A stretch of 64,000 bases of DNA from assembly GCF_023516715.1 (NCBI RefSeq), contig NZ_JAMGSI010000002.1:744001-808000 (forward strand), given 5' to 3'. The stretch is from Akkermansia massiliensis. Lineage in GTDB: Bacteria > Verrucomicrobiota > Verrucomicrobiia > Verrucomicrobiales > Akkermansiaceae. How positions within the stretch are numbered: the first letter of the stretch is position 1; every line of letters starts with the position of its first letter. The translations under genes and the position numbers were made by a program. Shown here in pieces: positions 27,955 to 36,928 of this stretch. The notes beneath the pieces are model-generated. The model saw only the letters and a list, made by a program, of their open reading frames with translations. It did no database searches and had not been told where the DNA came from.

Positions 27955-28622
27955 CTGTCCCAAATGGCGATGTGCAGACGGTCTGAAAAGCGGAGGCCAT
28001 AACGGAGGCACCATTCCACCGTCTGCGCGCGCATGGCGTCCAGCTCTGCCCGTGTGGAGGCCAGTGGCATGAGCAGGATGCGTTCTGCGGGAATGTCTGC
28101 CCCGGAAGCCTGCCGCAGGGCGGTTTTTACATCTTCCTCGCACGCCACTACGAATTTGAACCACGCTTTTTCCGTGAAAGCCAGACGGCGCAGGATGTCC
28201 GGTTTCCATGTTCTGGCGGTTTCATTGCCGGAGTGGGGGAGTTTGGGAGACACGTTGAATTGCGTGATGCGTTCCAGCAGTTCCGCATCCGGCATAATGG
28301 TGCCGTTGGTTTCCAGCTCCACGGCATGGTCCGGCAGCAGGCGCAGCAGGGCGGGAAGGGCTTTTTGCTGAATGAGCGGTTCTCCCCCGGTCAGTACCAG
28401 GCGGCGGCATGGATAACGGAGCGCCAGTTCCGCCGCCTTTTCAGGCGTGAGCCGCACTCCGGGAACTGTCCCGTTCCAGGAGTACGCCGTGTCACACCAG
28501 GAACAGGCCAGGTTGCAGCCTGCCAGGCGCAGAAAGACGCAGGGAGTCCCCTGGGAGACGCCTTCCCCCTGGATGGAATGGAAAATTTCCGGTTGTCCGT
28601 GAAGCTGGGCCAGTGTGAGCAT
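27939..28622 (-). CDS. queE: 7-carboxy-7-deazaguanine synthase, radical SAM
   Basis: A 227-residue radical SAM enzyme that turns 6-carboxytetrahydropterin into 7-carboxy-7-deazaguanine, the base precursor of queuosine. The cluster motif is CNLACSWC (CxxxCxxC, residues 36-43) followed by DTAYSWNG, as in QueE. Other family features are FHSIQGEG at residues 14-21 (SIQGEG signature), LTGGEPL for SAM binding and ELETNGT. The N-terminus starts at an ATG immediately before the family sequence. It converges on rho and overlaps the rho terminator. No queC, queD or queF is next to it. Confidence 0.95.
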   Translation of the reverse strand: MLTLAQLHGQPEIFHSIQGEGVSQGTPCVFLRLAGCNLACSWCDTAYSWNGTVPGVRLTPEKAAELALRYPCRRLVLTGGEPLIQQKALPALLRLLPDHAVELETNGTIMPDAELLERITQFNVSPKLPHSGNETARTWKPDILRRLAFTEKAWFKFVVACEEDVKTALRQASGADIPAERILLMPLASTRAELDAMRAQTVEWCLRYGLRFSDRLHIAIWDSKKGV

Positions 28623-28753
28623 GATCAGGCAGGCCTGAGACTACCATATCCCTGCCGCCCGTCAACGCCTCCCTGCGGAGGGCGCCGGAAGAGCGGCAAA
28701 CGGGACGCAGGAGCTTTTCTTCATTCCGTGCCCTCAAGTTTTCAGGAACACGC

Positions 28754-29803
28754 TCAGCCGTTGCTGCGGCGGAAGGCCCCCACCGTGAACAGGAGGAGGA
28801 TGAATCCCACAACGGAGGCAGCGCCCGTGAACAGCTTCTGGAAGGAGGCATGGTCTTTTTCCTCCTTCTCCAGCTTTTTCACTTCTTCTCTGGAAGACTT
28901 GCGCATTTCAGCTCGGGCCTCGTCATAGGTCCGGGACGCCTGTTCCTCTTCTTTCCGGGCTTGTTCCAGAGCGTTCCGGACGGCTTTGGACTGCTCCCTG
29001 TATCCGGCTGTAGCCAGCAAATCGTCATCTCCCGGGTCCGGGGCGGCGGTTTCTTCCCGGTCATCGTCGGTTAAGGCCTTGTTTTTTTGTTCGGTGAGTT
29101 TTTCCTCCGCTTTCTGCATCAGTAGCTGCTGCTTGCCGGTTTTTTCTTCCAGGGCTTCCAGGGCGGCGTCCAGAGCCTGCATTTTTTTCTTTGTGGCGGA
29201 GGTTTTCAGGCGAATGAAGGCTATTTGCGATTGAAGTTCCGAGATGTTCTCCTTCTGGGGAGCGGCTCCTGAAAATTTCTTTTTGGCTTTGGCATCCTCC
29301 CGGTTCTTGGCCAGTTCCCGTTCGGCCTGCCCCAGTTCCGCCTGAATACTTCTCTGCTTGTCGGCCAACTTCGCAAGCAGGGTTTTCATTCCCTCCCTCT
29401 TTTGAAGCAGTTCTTCCCTGGCGGACTTGGAGTTTTCCCTCTGCCTGCTCATGCGGCGGCGCAACTGGTCAATCCTCTGGTCGTGTTCCTTCACTTCCTC
29501 CTGCTGGTCCGCCATGCTTTTTTGGTAGGCGGCAACCTGGGCTTCCTGCTGCTGCTGTCTTTTCTGCTCAAGATAGGTTTCCTGGAATTTTTCCATGGCC
29601 TCTTCCGCCGTCCGGGTGGCGTCCTGGGCTTCATCCAGTTTCTTCCGGGTCTGGCTGACGGTTTTCTCCAATACTACGGCCTCCTGTTCCATGGCTGTTT
29701 TCCGGGCGGCCAGTTCCTTTCCTTCCGGGGAGATATGGTGTTGATAGTACCAGACGGAGAATCCGGCGGTTAAAATGGTCAGGAGAAGCAGTACATAGCG
29801 CAT
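28754..29803 (-). CDS. Coiled-coil membrane protein with a helix at each end, unknown function
   Basis: About 349 residues from the ATG at 29803, which puts a hydrophobic segment (YVLLLLTILTAGFSVWYY) at the N-terminus; the frame opens 11 codons earlier. A second hydrophobic segment (VVGFILLLFTVGAF) closes the C-terminus. Nearly everything in between, about residues 40-310, is a charged Gln/Glu/Lys/Arg coiled coil, interrupted near the middle by a short Pro/Gly/Ser gap and near residue 255 by an acidic DDDREE...PDPGDDD stretch. The arrangement suggests a rod in the periplasm with both ends in the inner membrane. No family is recognised. It lies leftward, downstream of the serA terminator. Confidence 0.65.
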   Translation of the reverse strand: MRYVLLLLTILTAGFSVWYYQHHISPEGKELAARKTAMEQEAVVLEKTVSQTRKKLDEAQDATRTAEEAMEKFQETYLEQKRQQQQEAQVAAYQKSMADQQEEVKEHDQRIDQLRRRMSRQRENSKSAREELLQKREGMKTLLAKLADKQRSIQAELGQAERELAKNREDAKAKKKFSGAAPQKENISELQSQIAFIRLKTSATKKKMQALDAALEALEEKTGKQQLLMQKAEEKLTEQKNKALTDDDREETAAPDPGDDDLLATAGYREQSKAVRNALEQARKEEEQASRTYDEARAEMRKSSREEVKKLEKEEKDHASFQKLFTGAASVVGFILLLFTVGAFRRSNG

Positions 29804-29863
29804 GAGAGTGTTCCAACGATTCGGGTAAAAGTACAAAAAGGAGTGTGCCTTGTCAACATGGCA

Positions 29864-29915
29864 GAAATAAAGGCAACCCGCCTCCCTCCGGGAATGGAGA
29901 GGAAGCGGGCTGCCT
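29864..29915 (-). terminator. Intrinsic terminator after serA
   Basis: GGCAACCCGC (29872-29881) pairs with GCGGGCTGCC (29905-29914) with one mismatch and a purine-rich loop; the minus strand continues with TTTATTT. It lies about 45 bases past the serA stop. Confidence 0.75.
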
Positions 29916-29959
29916 GGAAGGCGGGTTCCGGCAGAGTCCGGAAATGAGTCTAATTCCTG

Positions 29960-31531
29960 TTAAAGATTCAGGGAGAAGGCGGAGATGGCGTCTATCTCTT
30001 CCGCAATCTTGTTCAGCAGTTCATCGGAAACGGGTTTGTTGGTCTTGAGGACGGCCAGGGCTTCCCGCGTGGCGTGATCGGCCGGAGCGGCGATGTTGTC
30101 AATGTTGATGCCGTTGGAGTACAGGGCGGAACCGATGGTGGCGATGATGCCGGGACGGTCCTTGTAATGCAGGAACAGCGTTGTGCCGCGCAGGTCCGCA
30201 TACAGCCCGTTGAAGTTGTTCAGGCGGGAGACCATGGGAATGCCTTCCGTCACCACGCCGCGCACGCTGGTGTTGAAATATTCCCCCTCATCTTCCATCA
30301 CCACGTCCAGCGTGATGGAATCTTCATAGGGCTTGTCGTCCTTGGGCTCCCGCGCCTTGAAGACGATGCCGTGCTCCCGCAGGGATTCTTCCGCGGCGGC
30401 GGGCATGAGGCCCTTTTCCGCGTGCGGCAGCAGCCCTTCCAGAATGGGGGCAGTGAACCATTTGCGGAAGACGCGCAAGTTGCCGTAGAAGGTGCATTCC
30501 ACCCGGCGGATAGGCTTGTTGCCTCCGGCTTTGCGGGCCAGGGCAGCGAGCAGGAAAGCCAGTTGGAGATGGGCCGGATTGAGACCGTTGGGGGATTCCC
30601 CGTTCACCACGCAGGAGGTGTCTCCGTCAGAAAAATAGGCCACCATCTGTTCCGCGGCGCGCTTGGCCGCCTTCGTGTTGGCCTCCCGGGTGTTGGCGCC
30701 CAGGTGGGGAAGGATGAGGTCCGCCATGGCGGCGGAAGGTTTTTCTCCTGGCGCGTCCTTGGGGTGGACGTCCGTCAGGTAGCCGATGTTTTTGCCCGCG
30801 GCCTTGGCGGCGGCCAGCGCTTCTTCATCCACCACGCCGTAGCGGGAGCAATTGATGAGCACCGCGCCGTCCTTCATGCTGTCGATAAGTTCCGCGTTCA
30901 CCATGTGGTGGGTGGAGGGACCGCCCGGAACGTGCAGGGTGATGATGTCGCACTGGGAGAAGATGTCTTCAATGCTGGTGGGGGTGACGCCGATGTTCAG
31001 GGCGCGCTGGCGGGCCAGAAAGTGGTCGTAGCCCAGCAGGGTGGGTTCAAATCCCTGGAGGCGCTTGACGAGGTTGCGGCCGATGTTGCCCAGGCCGATG
31101 ATGCCCACGGTTTTTTTGGTCAGCTCGCTGCCCATGTATTTTTTCTTTTCCCACAGGCCTTCCCGGGTGGTGGCGTCCGCCTGGACGATGTGGCGGTAAT
31201 ACGCCAGAATCATGGCCATGACTTCCTCCGCCACGGCGTTGGAGTTGGCGCCGGGGGTGTTCATGACGTCCACATTCTTCTTGCGGGCGTACACGATGTC
31301 AATGTTGTCGTAGCCGGCTCCGGCGCGGATGACCAGCTTCAGGGAGGGGAGGGCGTCCATGATTGCCGGAGTGACTTTTTCACTGCGGACGATCAGGGCC
31401 ACGGTGTCCGGATGGGCGGCGGCCTGTTCTTCCAGAGGCGTGTCGGCGTCCTGGACGACTTCATAGCCGGCCGTTTTAAGCGTATTGGCCGCTACGTCGG
31501 AGAGTTTGGTGGGAATAAGAACCTTGTTCAT
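29960..31531 (-). CDS. serA: D-3-phosphoglycerate dehydrogenase, long ACT-type
   Basis: About 523 residues from the ATG at 31531, which gives the standard N-terminus MNKVLIPTKLSD; extending it would add a leader unlike the family. SerA oxidises 3-phosphoglycerate to 3-phosphohydroxypyruvate, the first step of serine synthesis. The NAD-binding fold has VGIIGLGNIGRNLVKR (about residues 145-160), the catalytic Arg is in LINCSRYGVVDEEAL, and the His of the relay in LPHLGANT. After the catalytic core come the allosteric substrate-binding domain (about 320-445) and a C-terminal ACT domain (LFLHYKDRPGIIATIGSALYS), the likely serine sensor. It follows the DUF1015 gene by 19 bases. Confidence 0.94.
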   Translation of the reverse strand: MNKVLIPTKLSDVAANTLKTAGYEVVQDADTPLEEQAAAHPDTVALIVRSEKVTPAIMDALPSLKLVIRAGAGYDNIDIVYARKKNVDVMNTPGANSNAVAEEVMAMILAYYRHIVQADATTREGLWEKKKYMGSELTKKTVGIIGLGNIGRNLVKRLQGFEPTLLGYDHFLARQRALNIGVTPTSIEDIFSQCDIITLHVPGGPSTHHMVNAELIDSMKDGAVLINCSRYGVVDEEALAAAKAAGKNIGYLTDVHPKDAPGEKPSAAMADLILPHLGANTREANTKAAKRAAEQMVAYFSDGDTSCVVNGESPNGLNPAHLQLAFLLAALARKAGGNKPIRRVECTFYGNLRVFRKWFTAPILEGLLPHAEKGLMPAAAEESLREHGIVFKAREPKDDKPYEDSITLDVVMEDEGEYFNTSVRGVVTEGIPMVSRLNNFNGLYADLRGTTLFLHYKDRPGIIATIGSALYSNGINIDNIAAPADHATREALAVLKTNKPVSDELLNKIAEEIDAISAFSLNL

Positions 31532-31550
31532 GTTGGTATGGTGGAAAATG

Positions 31551-32804
31551 TCATTGTTCAATGGTATGGACAAAAAGTCCGCTGCGCAGCTTGGGCTCAA
31601 ACCACGTGGACTTGGGGGGCATGATTTCCCCGGCATCCGCCACGCGGAAGAGGTCGTCCATGGTGACGGGGTACAGGGAGAAGGCCAGCGCCATTTCTCC
31701 GGAGCAGCGGCGTTCCAGTTCTCCCAGGCCGCGGATGCCGCCTACGAAGTCGATGCGGTCGCTTGTGCGCGGATCGTCAATGCCCAGGATGGGGGCCAGC
31801 ACATTCGCCTGGAGAATGGCGCAGTCCAGGCTTTCGATGGGATGGTCCGCCGGGAAGGTTCCCGGTTTGGCGGTGAGGGAATACCACCGGCCGTCCAGAT
31901 ACATGCCGAATTCGTGCTTGGCGCGGGGGGCGTAGCCTTCTCCGGGAACGGCGTCCGCAGGCGCCACGTCAAAGGAGGCGCGGAGCTTTTCTAGGAATTC
32001 TTCCCTGGACAGGCCGTTCAGGTCGCGCACGACGCGGTTGTAGTCCATGATGAAGAGGTCTTCATCACAGAAGACGACGGCCATCAGGTAATTGAATTCC
32101 TCCTGTCCCGTGTAGTCCGGGTGCTCCTTGCGCCGCCTGGCGGAAACGGCGGCGCTGGACGCCGTACGGTGATGGCCGTCCGCTATGTAAAGAGCATCCA
32201 CTTCTTCAAAGCCTTTGCGGATGGCTTCCACCGTGCCGGGATCGGAGACGGGCCACAGGATGTGGGTAACGCCGTCGTCCGTGGTGAAATCGTACTCCGG
32301 TTTGTGGAATTTGATCCATTCCCGGATGATGCCGGAAAGGCCCTCGTGCTTGCGGTAGGCCAGGAATACCGGTTCCGTCTGGGCGGAACAGGCGTCAAAG
32401 TGCTCAATGCGGTCCAGCTCCTTTTCCCTGCGGGTCAGTTCATGCTTTTTGATGACGTCGCTGGCGTATTCATCCACGGAGGCGCAGCCGACGATGCCCG
32501 TCTGCACGCGGCCCCACATGATCTGGCGGTAAATGTAGAAGGAAGGTTTTTCATCCCGGACGAGGTAGCCCTTGCGGACGAATGCTTCCAGGTTTTCCCG
32601 CGCCTTGGCATAGGTTTCCGGGGCGTGGATGGCGGTTTCGCTCGTGTCGATGTCGGAGCGGCAGATGTGGAGGAAGGAGGCGTCGTTTCCGGCGGCCATT
32701 TCCCTGGCCTCCCGGTGGTTCATGACGTCATAGGGGAGGGAGGAAACCCGCGCGGCCAGTTCCCGGGGCGGACGGAGGGCGGGGAAGGGATGGAGTGTGG
32801 ACAT
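31551..32804 (-). CDS. DUF1015 family protein in the serine cluster
   Basis: A 417-residue cytoplasmic protein of the DUF1015 family. Family features visible are the N-terminal PFPALRPP and LPYDVMNHREARE blocks, the central RREKELDRIEHFDACSAQTEPVFL, and YIADGHHRTASSAA, a His-rich motif strongly conserved in the family. The biochemical role is not established to my knowledge, but DUF1015 genes are repeatedly found beside serA or serC, and that is the case here: serA starts 19 bases downstream and a class V aminotransferase lies upstream. A role in serine or phosphoserine metabolism is therefore the most reasonable inference. Confidence 0.88.
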   Translation of the reverse strand: MSTLHPFPALRPPRELAARVSSLPYDVMNHREAREMAAGNDASFLHICRSDIDTSETAIHAPETYAKARENLEAFVRKGYLVRDEKPSFYIYRQIMWGRVQTGIVGCASVDEYASDVIKKHELTRREKELDRIEHFDACSAQTEPVFLAYRKHEGLSGIIREWIKFHKPEYDFTTDDGVTHILWPVSDPGTVEAIRKGFEEVDALYIADGHHRTASSAAVSARRRKEHPDYTGQEEFNYLMAVVFCDEDLFIMDYNRVVRDLNGLSREEFLEKLRASFDVAPADAVPGEGYAPRAKHEFGMYLDGRWYSLTAKPGTFPADHPIESLDCAILQANVLAPILGIDDPRTSDRIDFVGGIRGLGELERRCSGEMALAFSLYPVTMDDLFRVADAGEIMPPKSTWFEPKLRSGLFVHTIEQ

Positions 32805-32828
32805 GGAAAAATGAGAGAGTACAGAAGG

Positions 32829-33290
32829 TTAATGACGGAGGGAGCAATGATATAGCGCACGGATGCCGGAGACAAGCCCCGCCAAAATACATGCCGCAAT
32901 GAACAGCAGCAGGTACCGCATGGGCGCTCCTGCCGCTTTGAGAAAATCCAGGGGCTTGAACAGGAGAAGCCGGACAAACTCTCCGCCTCCCGGAATGCTG
33001 TTCAACAGCAGGAGCATCCCGATGAGCAGCAGGAACAGGCTTGCCGCGGCGGCCATGCTCCATGTGCAGGAGCGCGCCATTTCCCCCGCCTGTTCCCGGT
33101 CCAGGCGTTTTTTCACCAGGATCAGGTAGTACGGAACAAGCATTAGAAAGAAGGCTCCGGACCAGGGGCGCATGGCTTCATTCAAGGCTCCGGCGATGAT
33201 GAGGGCCGTCAGGACGCAGGCGGAGGCGATGATGAACAGAGCCTGGAGCGCCGTGTGAAGAACCTTGTTCATGGCGGCTGTTCCGTTCAT
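32829..33290 (-). CDS. Small four-helix membrane protein in the serine cluster
   Basis: A 153-residue protein with four hydrophobic segments: about residues 14-36, 42-60, 80-100 and 125-145. A second ATG six codons in is an alternative start. No family is recognised. It lies between the aminotransferase gene (a hairpin in the 60-base gap) and the DUF1015 gene (24-base gap) in the same direction, so it is probably co-transcribed with both. A transport role linked to serine can be imagined but nothing in the sequence shows it. Confidence 0.6.
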   Translation of the reverse strand: MNGTAAMNKVLHTALQALFIIASACVLTALIIAGALNEAMRPWSGAFFLMLVPYYLILVKKRLDREQAGEMARSCTWSMAAAASLFLLLIGMLLLLNSIPGGGEFVRLLLFKPLDFLKAAGAPMRYLLLFIAACILAGLVSGIRALYHCSLRH

Positions 33291-33302
33291 TCTCCGGAGG
33301 AG

Positions 33303-33354
33303 GCGTTCTTCCCTCTTTCCCGGGCGGGGCCGGAAAAGAGGGAAGGGAAAACGC
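33303..33354 (-). promoter_or_regulatory. Strong intra-operon hairpin behind the aminotransferase gene
   Basis: CTTCCCTCTTTCC (33308-33320) pairs with the GGAAAAGAGGGAAG at 33332-33345 (one bulge), extended by GCGTT/AACGC at the base. No T run follows on the minus strand. It lies between the aminotransferase stop and the next start and may act as a partial terminator or as an RNA-stability stem. Confidence 0.55.
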
Positions 33355-34428
33355 TTACTTGAGTTTCAGGATGTCCACGATGTTGGACGTGATGGAGCGC
33401 ATGTCGTCCATCGTCAGCTCACCCATGTGGGCGATGCGGAAGGTCTTGTTCTTCAAATCCCCGTAACCGTTGCCGAGCTGCATGCCGCGTTCGATCAGCA
33501 CGTTGTTCAGGGCGGCGATGTCAATGTCCCTCGTGTTGCTGATGACCGTCAGGGTGCGGGAAAGATGGTCCCGGTTGGCGAAGACGCTGAAATATTCATC
33601 CGCCCAGGAGCGCACGAATTCCGCCATGGCTTCATGGCGCGCAAAGCGGTTTTCCACGCCTTCCTGCATGATGCGCTGGAGCTGGAGGTCCATGGCGTAC
33701 ATGATGGAGACGCAGGGGGTGTTCGTGTACTGGTAGTCCTTTTTCTGGATAGTGTCGTAAATGGAGCGCAGGTCAAAGTAGCAACCGCGGTTGGGGACGG
33801 AGGCGGTGCGTTCATAAGCCTTTTGGGACAGCGTGCAGACAGCCATGCCGGGGGGGAGCGCCAGCGCCTTCTGGGTGGAGGTCACCAGCACGTCCACGCC
33901 CAGCCTGTCCGTTTCAATCCGGGAGCCGGCGGCGGAACTTACCGCGTCCATGCACCATACGACGTCCGGGTATTTTTTGAGTACTTCCGCAATTTCCTCC
34001 ACCGGGTTCTGGACGCCGGTGGACGTTTCATTATGGGTGATGCAGATAGTGTCGTACTTGCCGGTGGAGAGGGCGGCGTCCACCATTTCCGGGGTGGTGG
34101 GCTGGCCGAGTTCGCTCTTGAAAATGTCGGAGGGAACGCCGTTGCCCGTGGCAATCTTGTACCATTTGTCGCCGAAGGCGCCCACGGAAAAAATGGCGGC
34201 TCGCTTGGCGGTGCAGGAACGCACGGCGCCTTCCATCAAGCCCGTACCGGAGGAAGTGGAGAGCAGGATTTCCTGTTCCGTCAGCAGAATGCGGCGCAGA
34301 TTGTTGGAAATGCGGCGCTGCAGGGCGGAAGCCGCCTTGGATCGGTGCCCCATCATCGGGCCGCTCATGGCGGCAAGTACTTCAGGTGCTACTTCAGTGG
34401 GTCCGGGAATGAATAATTTGGTTGCCAT
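33355..34428 (-). CDS. Class V aminotransferase, probable phosphoserine aminotransferase
   Basis: A 357-residue PLP enzyme of the alanine-glyoxylate / serine-pyruvate aminotransferase group. The N-terminus FIPGPTEVAPEVLAAM and the MMGHRSKA block are typical; CMDAVSSAAG binds the PLP pyridine nitrogen through Asp, and the PLP lysine is in VTSTQKALALPPG. By sequence alone it could use glyoxylate, but it heads a same-direction run ending in serA with a DUF1015 gene in between, so conversion of phosphohydroxypyruvate to phosphoserine is the better reading. No canonical serC or serB is seen in the window. Confidence 0.85.
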   Translation of the reverse strand: MATKLFIPGPTEVAPEVLAAMSGPMMGHRSKAASALQRRISNNLRRILLTEQEILLSTSSGTGLMEGAVRSCTAKRAAIFSVGAFGDKWYKIATGNGVPSDIFKSELGQPTTPEMVDAALSTGKYDTICITHNETSTGVQNPVEEIAEVLKKYPDVVWCMDAVSSAAGSRIETDRLGVDVLVTSTQKALALPPGMAVCTLSQKAYERTASVPNRGCYFDLRSIYDTIQKKDYQYTNTPCVSIMYAMDLQLQRIMQEGVENRFARHEAMAEFVRSWADEYFSVFANRDHLSRTLTVISNTRDIDIAALNNVLIERGMQLGNGYGDLKNKTFRIAHMGELTMDDMRSITSNIVDILKLK

Positions 34429-34732
34429 TTGTTTTAAAAACTGGGTACGTGTACTATAGCGTCTCCAAACGGTTTGGCTATGAATTTTTGTTGGGGCAGG
34501 CTGGGAAAACCTGCCGCAGCAGCGGGAATAGGAGCGGTTTACTGCCCGGATCCGCCGGGAAACGAATGATAAATCCGGAATCAGGGGCTGCTTTTTATCT
34601 CAAGGAACTCATGTTGAGTAGCCGTTTCTCTGTTGGAAACCGTTCCGTTGCGGATGAAACGGCCTTTTTGCTTCCGTACGGGGAGGAGACGCGGATGCAT
34701 GCTCCCCCCCGCAGGCGAAAGGTCTTTAAAGT
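34429..34732. other. Intergenic region of about 300 bases
   Basis: No gene is supported. Two small hairpins stand out: GGCAGG (34495-34500) with CCTGCC (34510-34515), and CCCGG (34545-34549) with CCGGG (34555-34559). Neither has a T run. I compared the segment by eye with cobalamin, SAM and TPP riboswitch cores and saw no match. It should contain the promoter of the leftward serine cluster. Confidence 0.45.
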
Positions 34733-35755
34733 TTAGAAGCTGATGAGCTTGACCAGCCAGTAGCCGCCGAAGAAGAGCCAGACGTACAGGAGGCCCGCAA
34801 GCAGGAAGGGGCGCGCTCCGGCTTTCTTGAACTTCTCAAAGCTGGATTCTGCGCCCAGAGCCGTCATCGCCATGGTCAGCAGGAACGTGTCCAGGGTGTT
34901 GATGGCGTCCACCAGTTCGGCAGGCAGCAGGTGCAGGGAATTGAAGCCGATGACGGCGAGGAACAGGAACGCGAACCAGGGGATGGTGATTTTACGTTTT
35001 TCGCTGTTTCCTCCGGCGGCGGAGTCCCGCCGCGCCAGGATGATGCTCAGGATGACCAGCACCGGGGCCAGCATCATCACGCGGATCATCTTGACGATGA
35101 TGGCCGGGTCGGAGATGGCCTGCCCCATGGCGTTGCCGGCGCCCACCACGTGGGCCACTTCATGAAGGGTGGCTCCGGTAAAGAGGCCCATCTGTTCCGT
35201 CGTCAGGTTCAGCATTCCGGCCCGGTACAGGGCCGGATACAGGAACATGGATAGCGTGCCGAAGATGACGACGGTGGAAACGGCCACGGCCGCCTTGTAA
35301 GGCTTGCTTTTCACGACGGGTTCCGCGCCCAGGACGGCCGCCGCCCCGCAGATGGAACTGCCGATGGAGGTCAGAAGGGCCGTGTCCCGGTCCATTTTCA
35401 GCAGCCGCCCCAGTCCCGCGCCCAGCAGAATGGTGAGGGAGACCACAATGAGGTCGATCAGAAGAGCCGCGCCCCCGATGTCGATCACGCTCTGGAAAGT
35501 CAGCTTGAACCCGTACAGGACGATGCCTGTTCTCAGCACCTGCTTGGTGCAGAACTGGATGCCGGGCACCCACGCTTCCGGAAGGTGGTTGCGCAGGCTG
35601 TTGGCGTAAAGCATCCCCAGCACGATGCCGACGATCAGCGGACTGAAGGAGAGGTGTTTCACCCATTCAAAGTCCGCAATGTAGAAGGCGGAAAAGGAGA
35701 ACAGGACGATGAGCAGGATGCCGTGGAGCGGATTGGCGAGATGTTTGGGGGACAT
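34733..35755 (-). CDS. YeiH-family (UPF0324) membrane protein, putative sulfate/sulfite exporter
   Basis: A 340-residue inner-membrane protein with about ten hydrophobic segments. Blocks of the family are SPLIVGIVLGMLYAN near residue 40, VLRTGIVLYGFKLTF, SIGSSICGAAAVLGAEPVV, GATLHEVAHVVGAG and the C-terminal TMAMTALGAESSFEK. Annotation of the family as a sulfate or sulfite exporter is based on limited data. The upstream gene in the same direction codes for a LysR regulator; in Enterobacteria yeiH is likewise paired with a LysR gene (yeiE) linked to sulfite, which supports a related role here. Confidence 0.87.
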   Translation of the reverse strand: MSPKHLANPLHGILLIVLFSFSAFYIADFEWVKHLSFSPLIVGIVLGMLYANSLRNHLPEAWVPGIQFCTKQVLRTGIVLYGFKLTFQSVIDIGGAALLIDLIVVSLTILLGAGLGRLLKMDRDTALLTSIGSSICGAAAVLGAEPVVKSKPYKAAVAVSTVVIFGTLSMFLYPALYRAGMLNLTTEQMGLFTGATLHEVAHVVGAGNAMGQAISDPAIIVKMIRVMMLAPVLVILSIILARRDSAAGGNSEKRKITIPWFAFLFLAVIGFNSLHLLPAELVDAINTLDTFLLTMAMTALGAESSFEKFKKAGARPFLLAGLLYVWLFFGGYWLVKLISF

Positions 35756-35876
35756 GGGCTGTAGAATGATGGCTGCGGCCGCCCGTCTTGTCCGGAGGGG
35801 GAACGTGCCGGAACGGCTGCGTGGGAGATATACTCCACAATCATCATAAAATCTAATCAGAAATTGTTATAGGCGA

Positions 35877-36776
35877 TTAGATTTTGTTATAATAATTCCG
35901 GCAGAATTTGATGAATAATTCATTGATTCTGCTGTAGTCTCCGTGCCCGTTGGCAAAGTGGAAGGAACGGCGGATTTCCAGATGGCGGAGATGGATTTTT
36001 TTCAAATCCCCGCGTTTGAGCTCTTCCCGCACGGCGAGGGAGGAGAGAAAAGAGCATGCCGGAGAATGCGCCAGATACATCTTGATGCTTTCCGTATTGC
36101 CCAGCGTCATCAGGACGTGGAGGCCGGAAGCGGCGATTCCGTGTTTCTTCAGGACTTCCTCTACCACCCGGCGCGTGCCGGACCCCGGTTCCCGCATGAT
36201 CAGGGGAACATGGGAGAGCTGCGGGAGGGAGAGGCCTTCCCGCGGGGCGGCGGCATGAGAACCGCCCGCCAGAATGATTTCATCCTCCATGAAGGGCAGG
36301 TAATGCAGGTCCGTACGCCTTGCGGTGCCTTCCACGATGCCGAGCTGCACGGCTTCATCCTGCACGGCCTGTTCGATTTCCTCCGTATTGCCGCTTTTCA
36401 GCCGTATGCGTATTTCCGGATAATGGCGGTTGAACAGGGCCAGCAGCGGAGGCAGGACGTACTGGGACATGGTGGAGCTGGCTCCCAGGCTCAATTCACC
36501 GGAAACGGGCGTATTCCGGCCGGAAGACATGTCTTCCGCCAGCGTTTCATATTCCTTGAGGATGCGGCGGGAATGGACCAGCAGGCGCACGCCTTCCGCC
36601 GTCAGGGCGATGCCGCGGCCTTCCCTTTTGAACAGGCGGGCGTCCAGCAGGCGTTCCAGCTCCTTGATATGCCGGGTGACGGCCGGCTGCGTGATGAACA
36701 GCTCCTCCGCCGCGCGCGTGAAGTTCAGGCGCCGCGCGACGGTCTCAAACACTTTCAGCCGGAAATCCGTAATCAT
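35877..36776 (-). CDS. LysR-family transcriptional regulator beside yeiH-like gene
   Basis: About 299 residues from the ATG at 36776 (another ATG lies five codons upstream). The N-terminal winged helix-turn-helix is clear: FETVARRLNFTRAAEELFITQPAVTRHIKELE, here split at about residues 10-40, then LFKREGRG. Residues of about 90-290 form the periplasmic-binding-like effector domain (ELSLGASSTMSQYVLPPLL; SHVPLIMREPGSGTRR). The GAS...YVLP pattern resembles the CysB/YeiE branch. It lies 121 bases upstream of the YeiH-family gene, same direction, and probably controls it in response to a small sulfur anion; the effector is inferred from the family. Confidence 0.88.
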   Translation of the reverse strand: MITDFRLKVFETVARRLNFTRAAEELFITQPAVTRHIKELERLLDARLFKREGRGIALTAEGVRLLVHSRRILKEYETLAEDMSSGRNTPVSGELSLGASSTMSQYVLPPLLALFNRHYPEIRIRLKSGNTEEIEQAVQDEAVQLGIVEGTARRTDLHYLPFMEDEIILAGGSHAAAPREGLSLPQLSHVPLIMREPGSGTRRVVEEVLKKHGIAASGLHVLMTLGNTESIKMYLAHSPACSFLSSLAVREELKRGDLKKIHLRHLEIRRSFHFANGHGDYSRINELFIKFCRNYYNKI

Positions 36777-36928
36777 GGAGAAGGCATGCATTCAACCACG
36801 CCTCCGCGTTCCCGGCAAGCTCCTTTCCTTCATGCGGTTGCCCGTTGAAAAGAAAAGGCCGTGAAATCCGGATGATGACATGATGGCGGCTCGTGCGGGG
36901 AAGCCGGAAGGAAGAGAACAGGAGCAGC

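Noticed and set aside
34429-34732. Riboswitch upstream of the serine cluster
   Set aside because: Two short hairpins are present but no conserved core of a cobalamin, SAM or TPP riboswitch could be aligned by eye.
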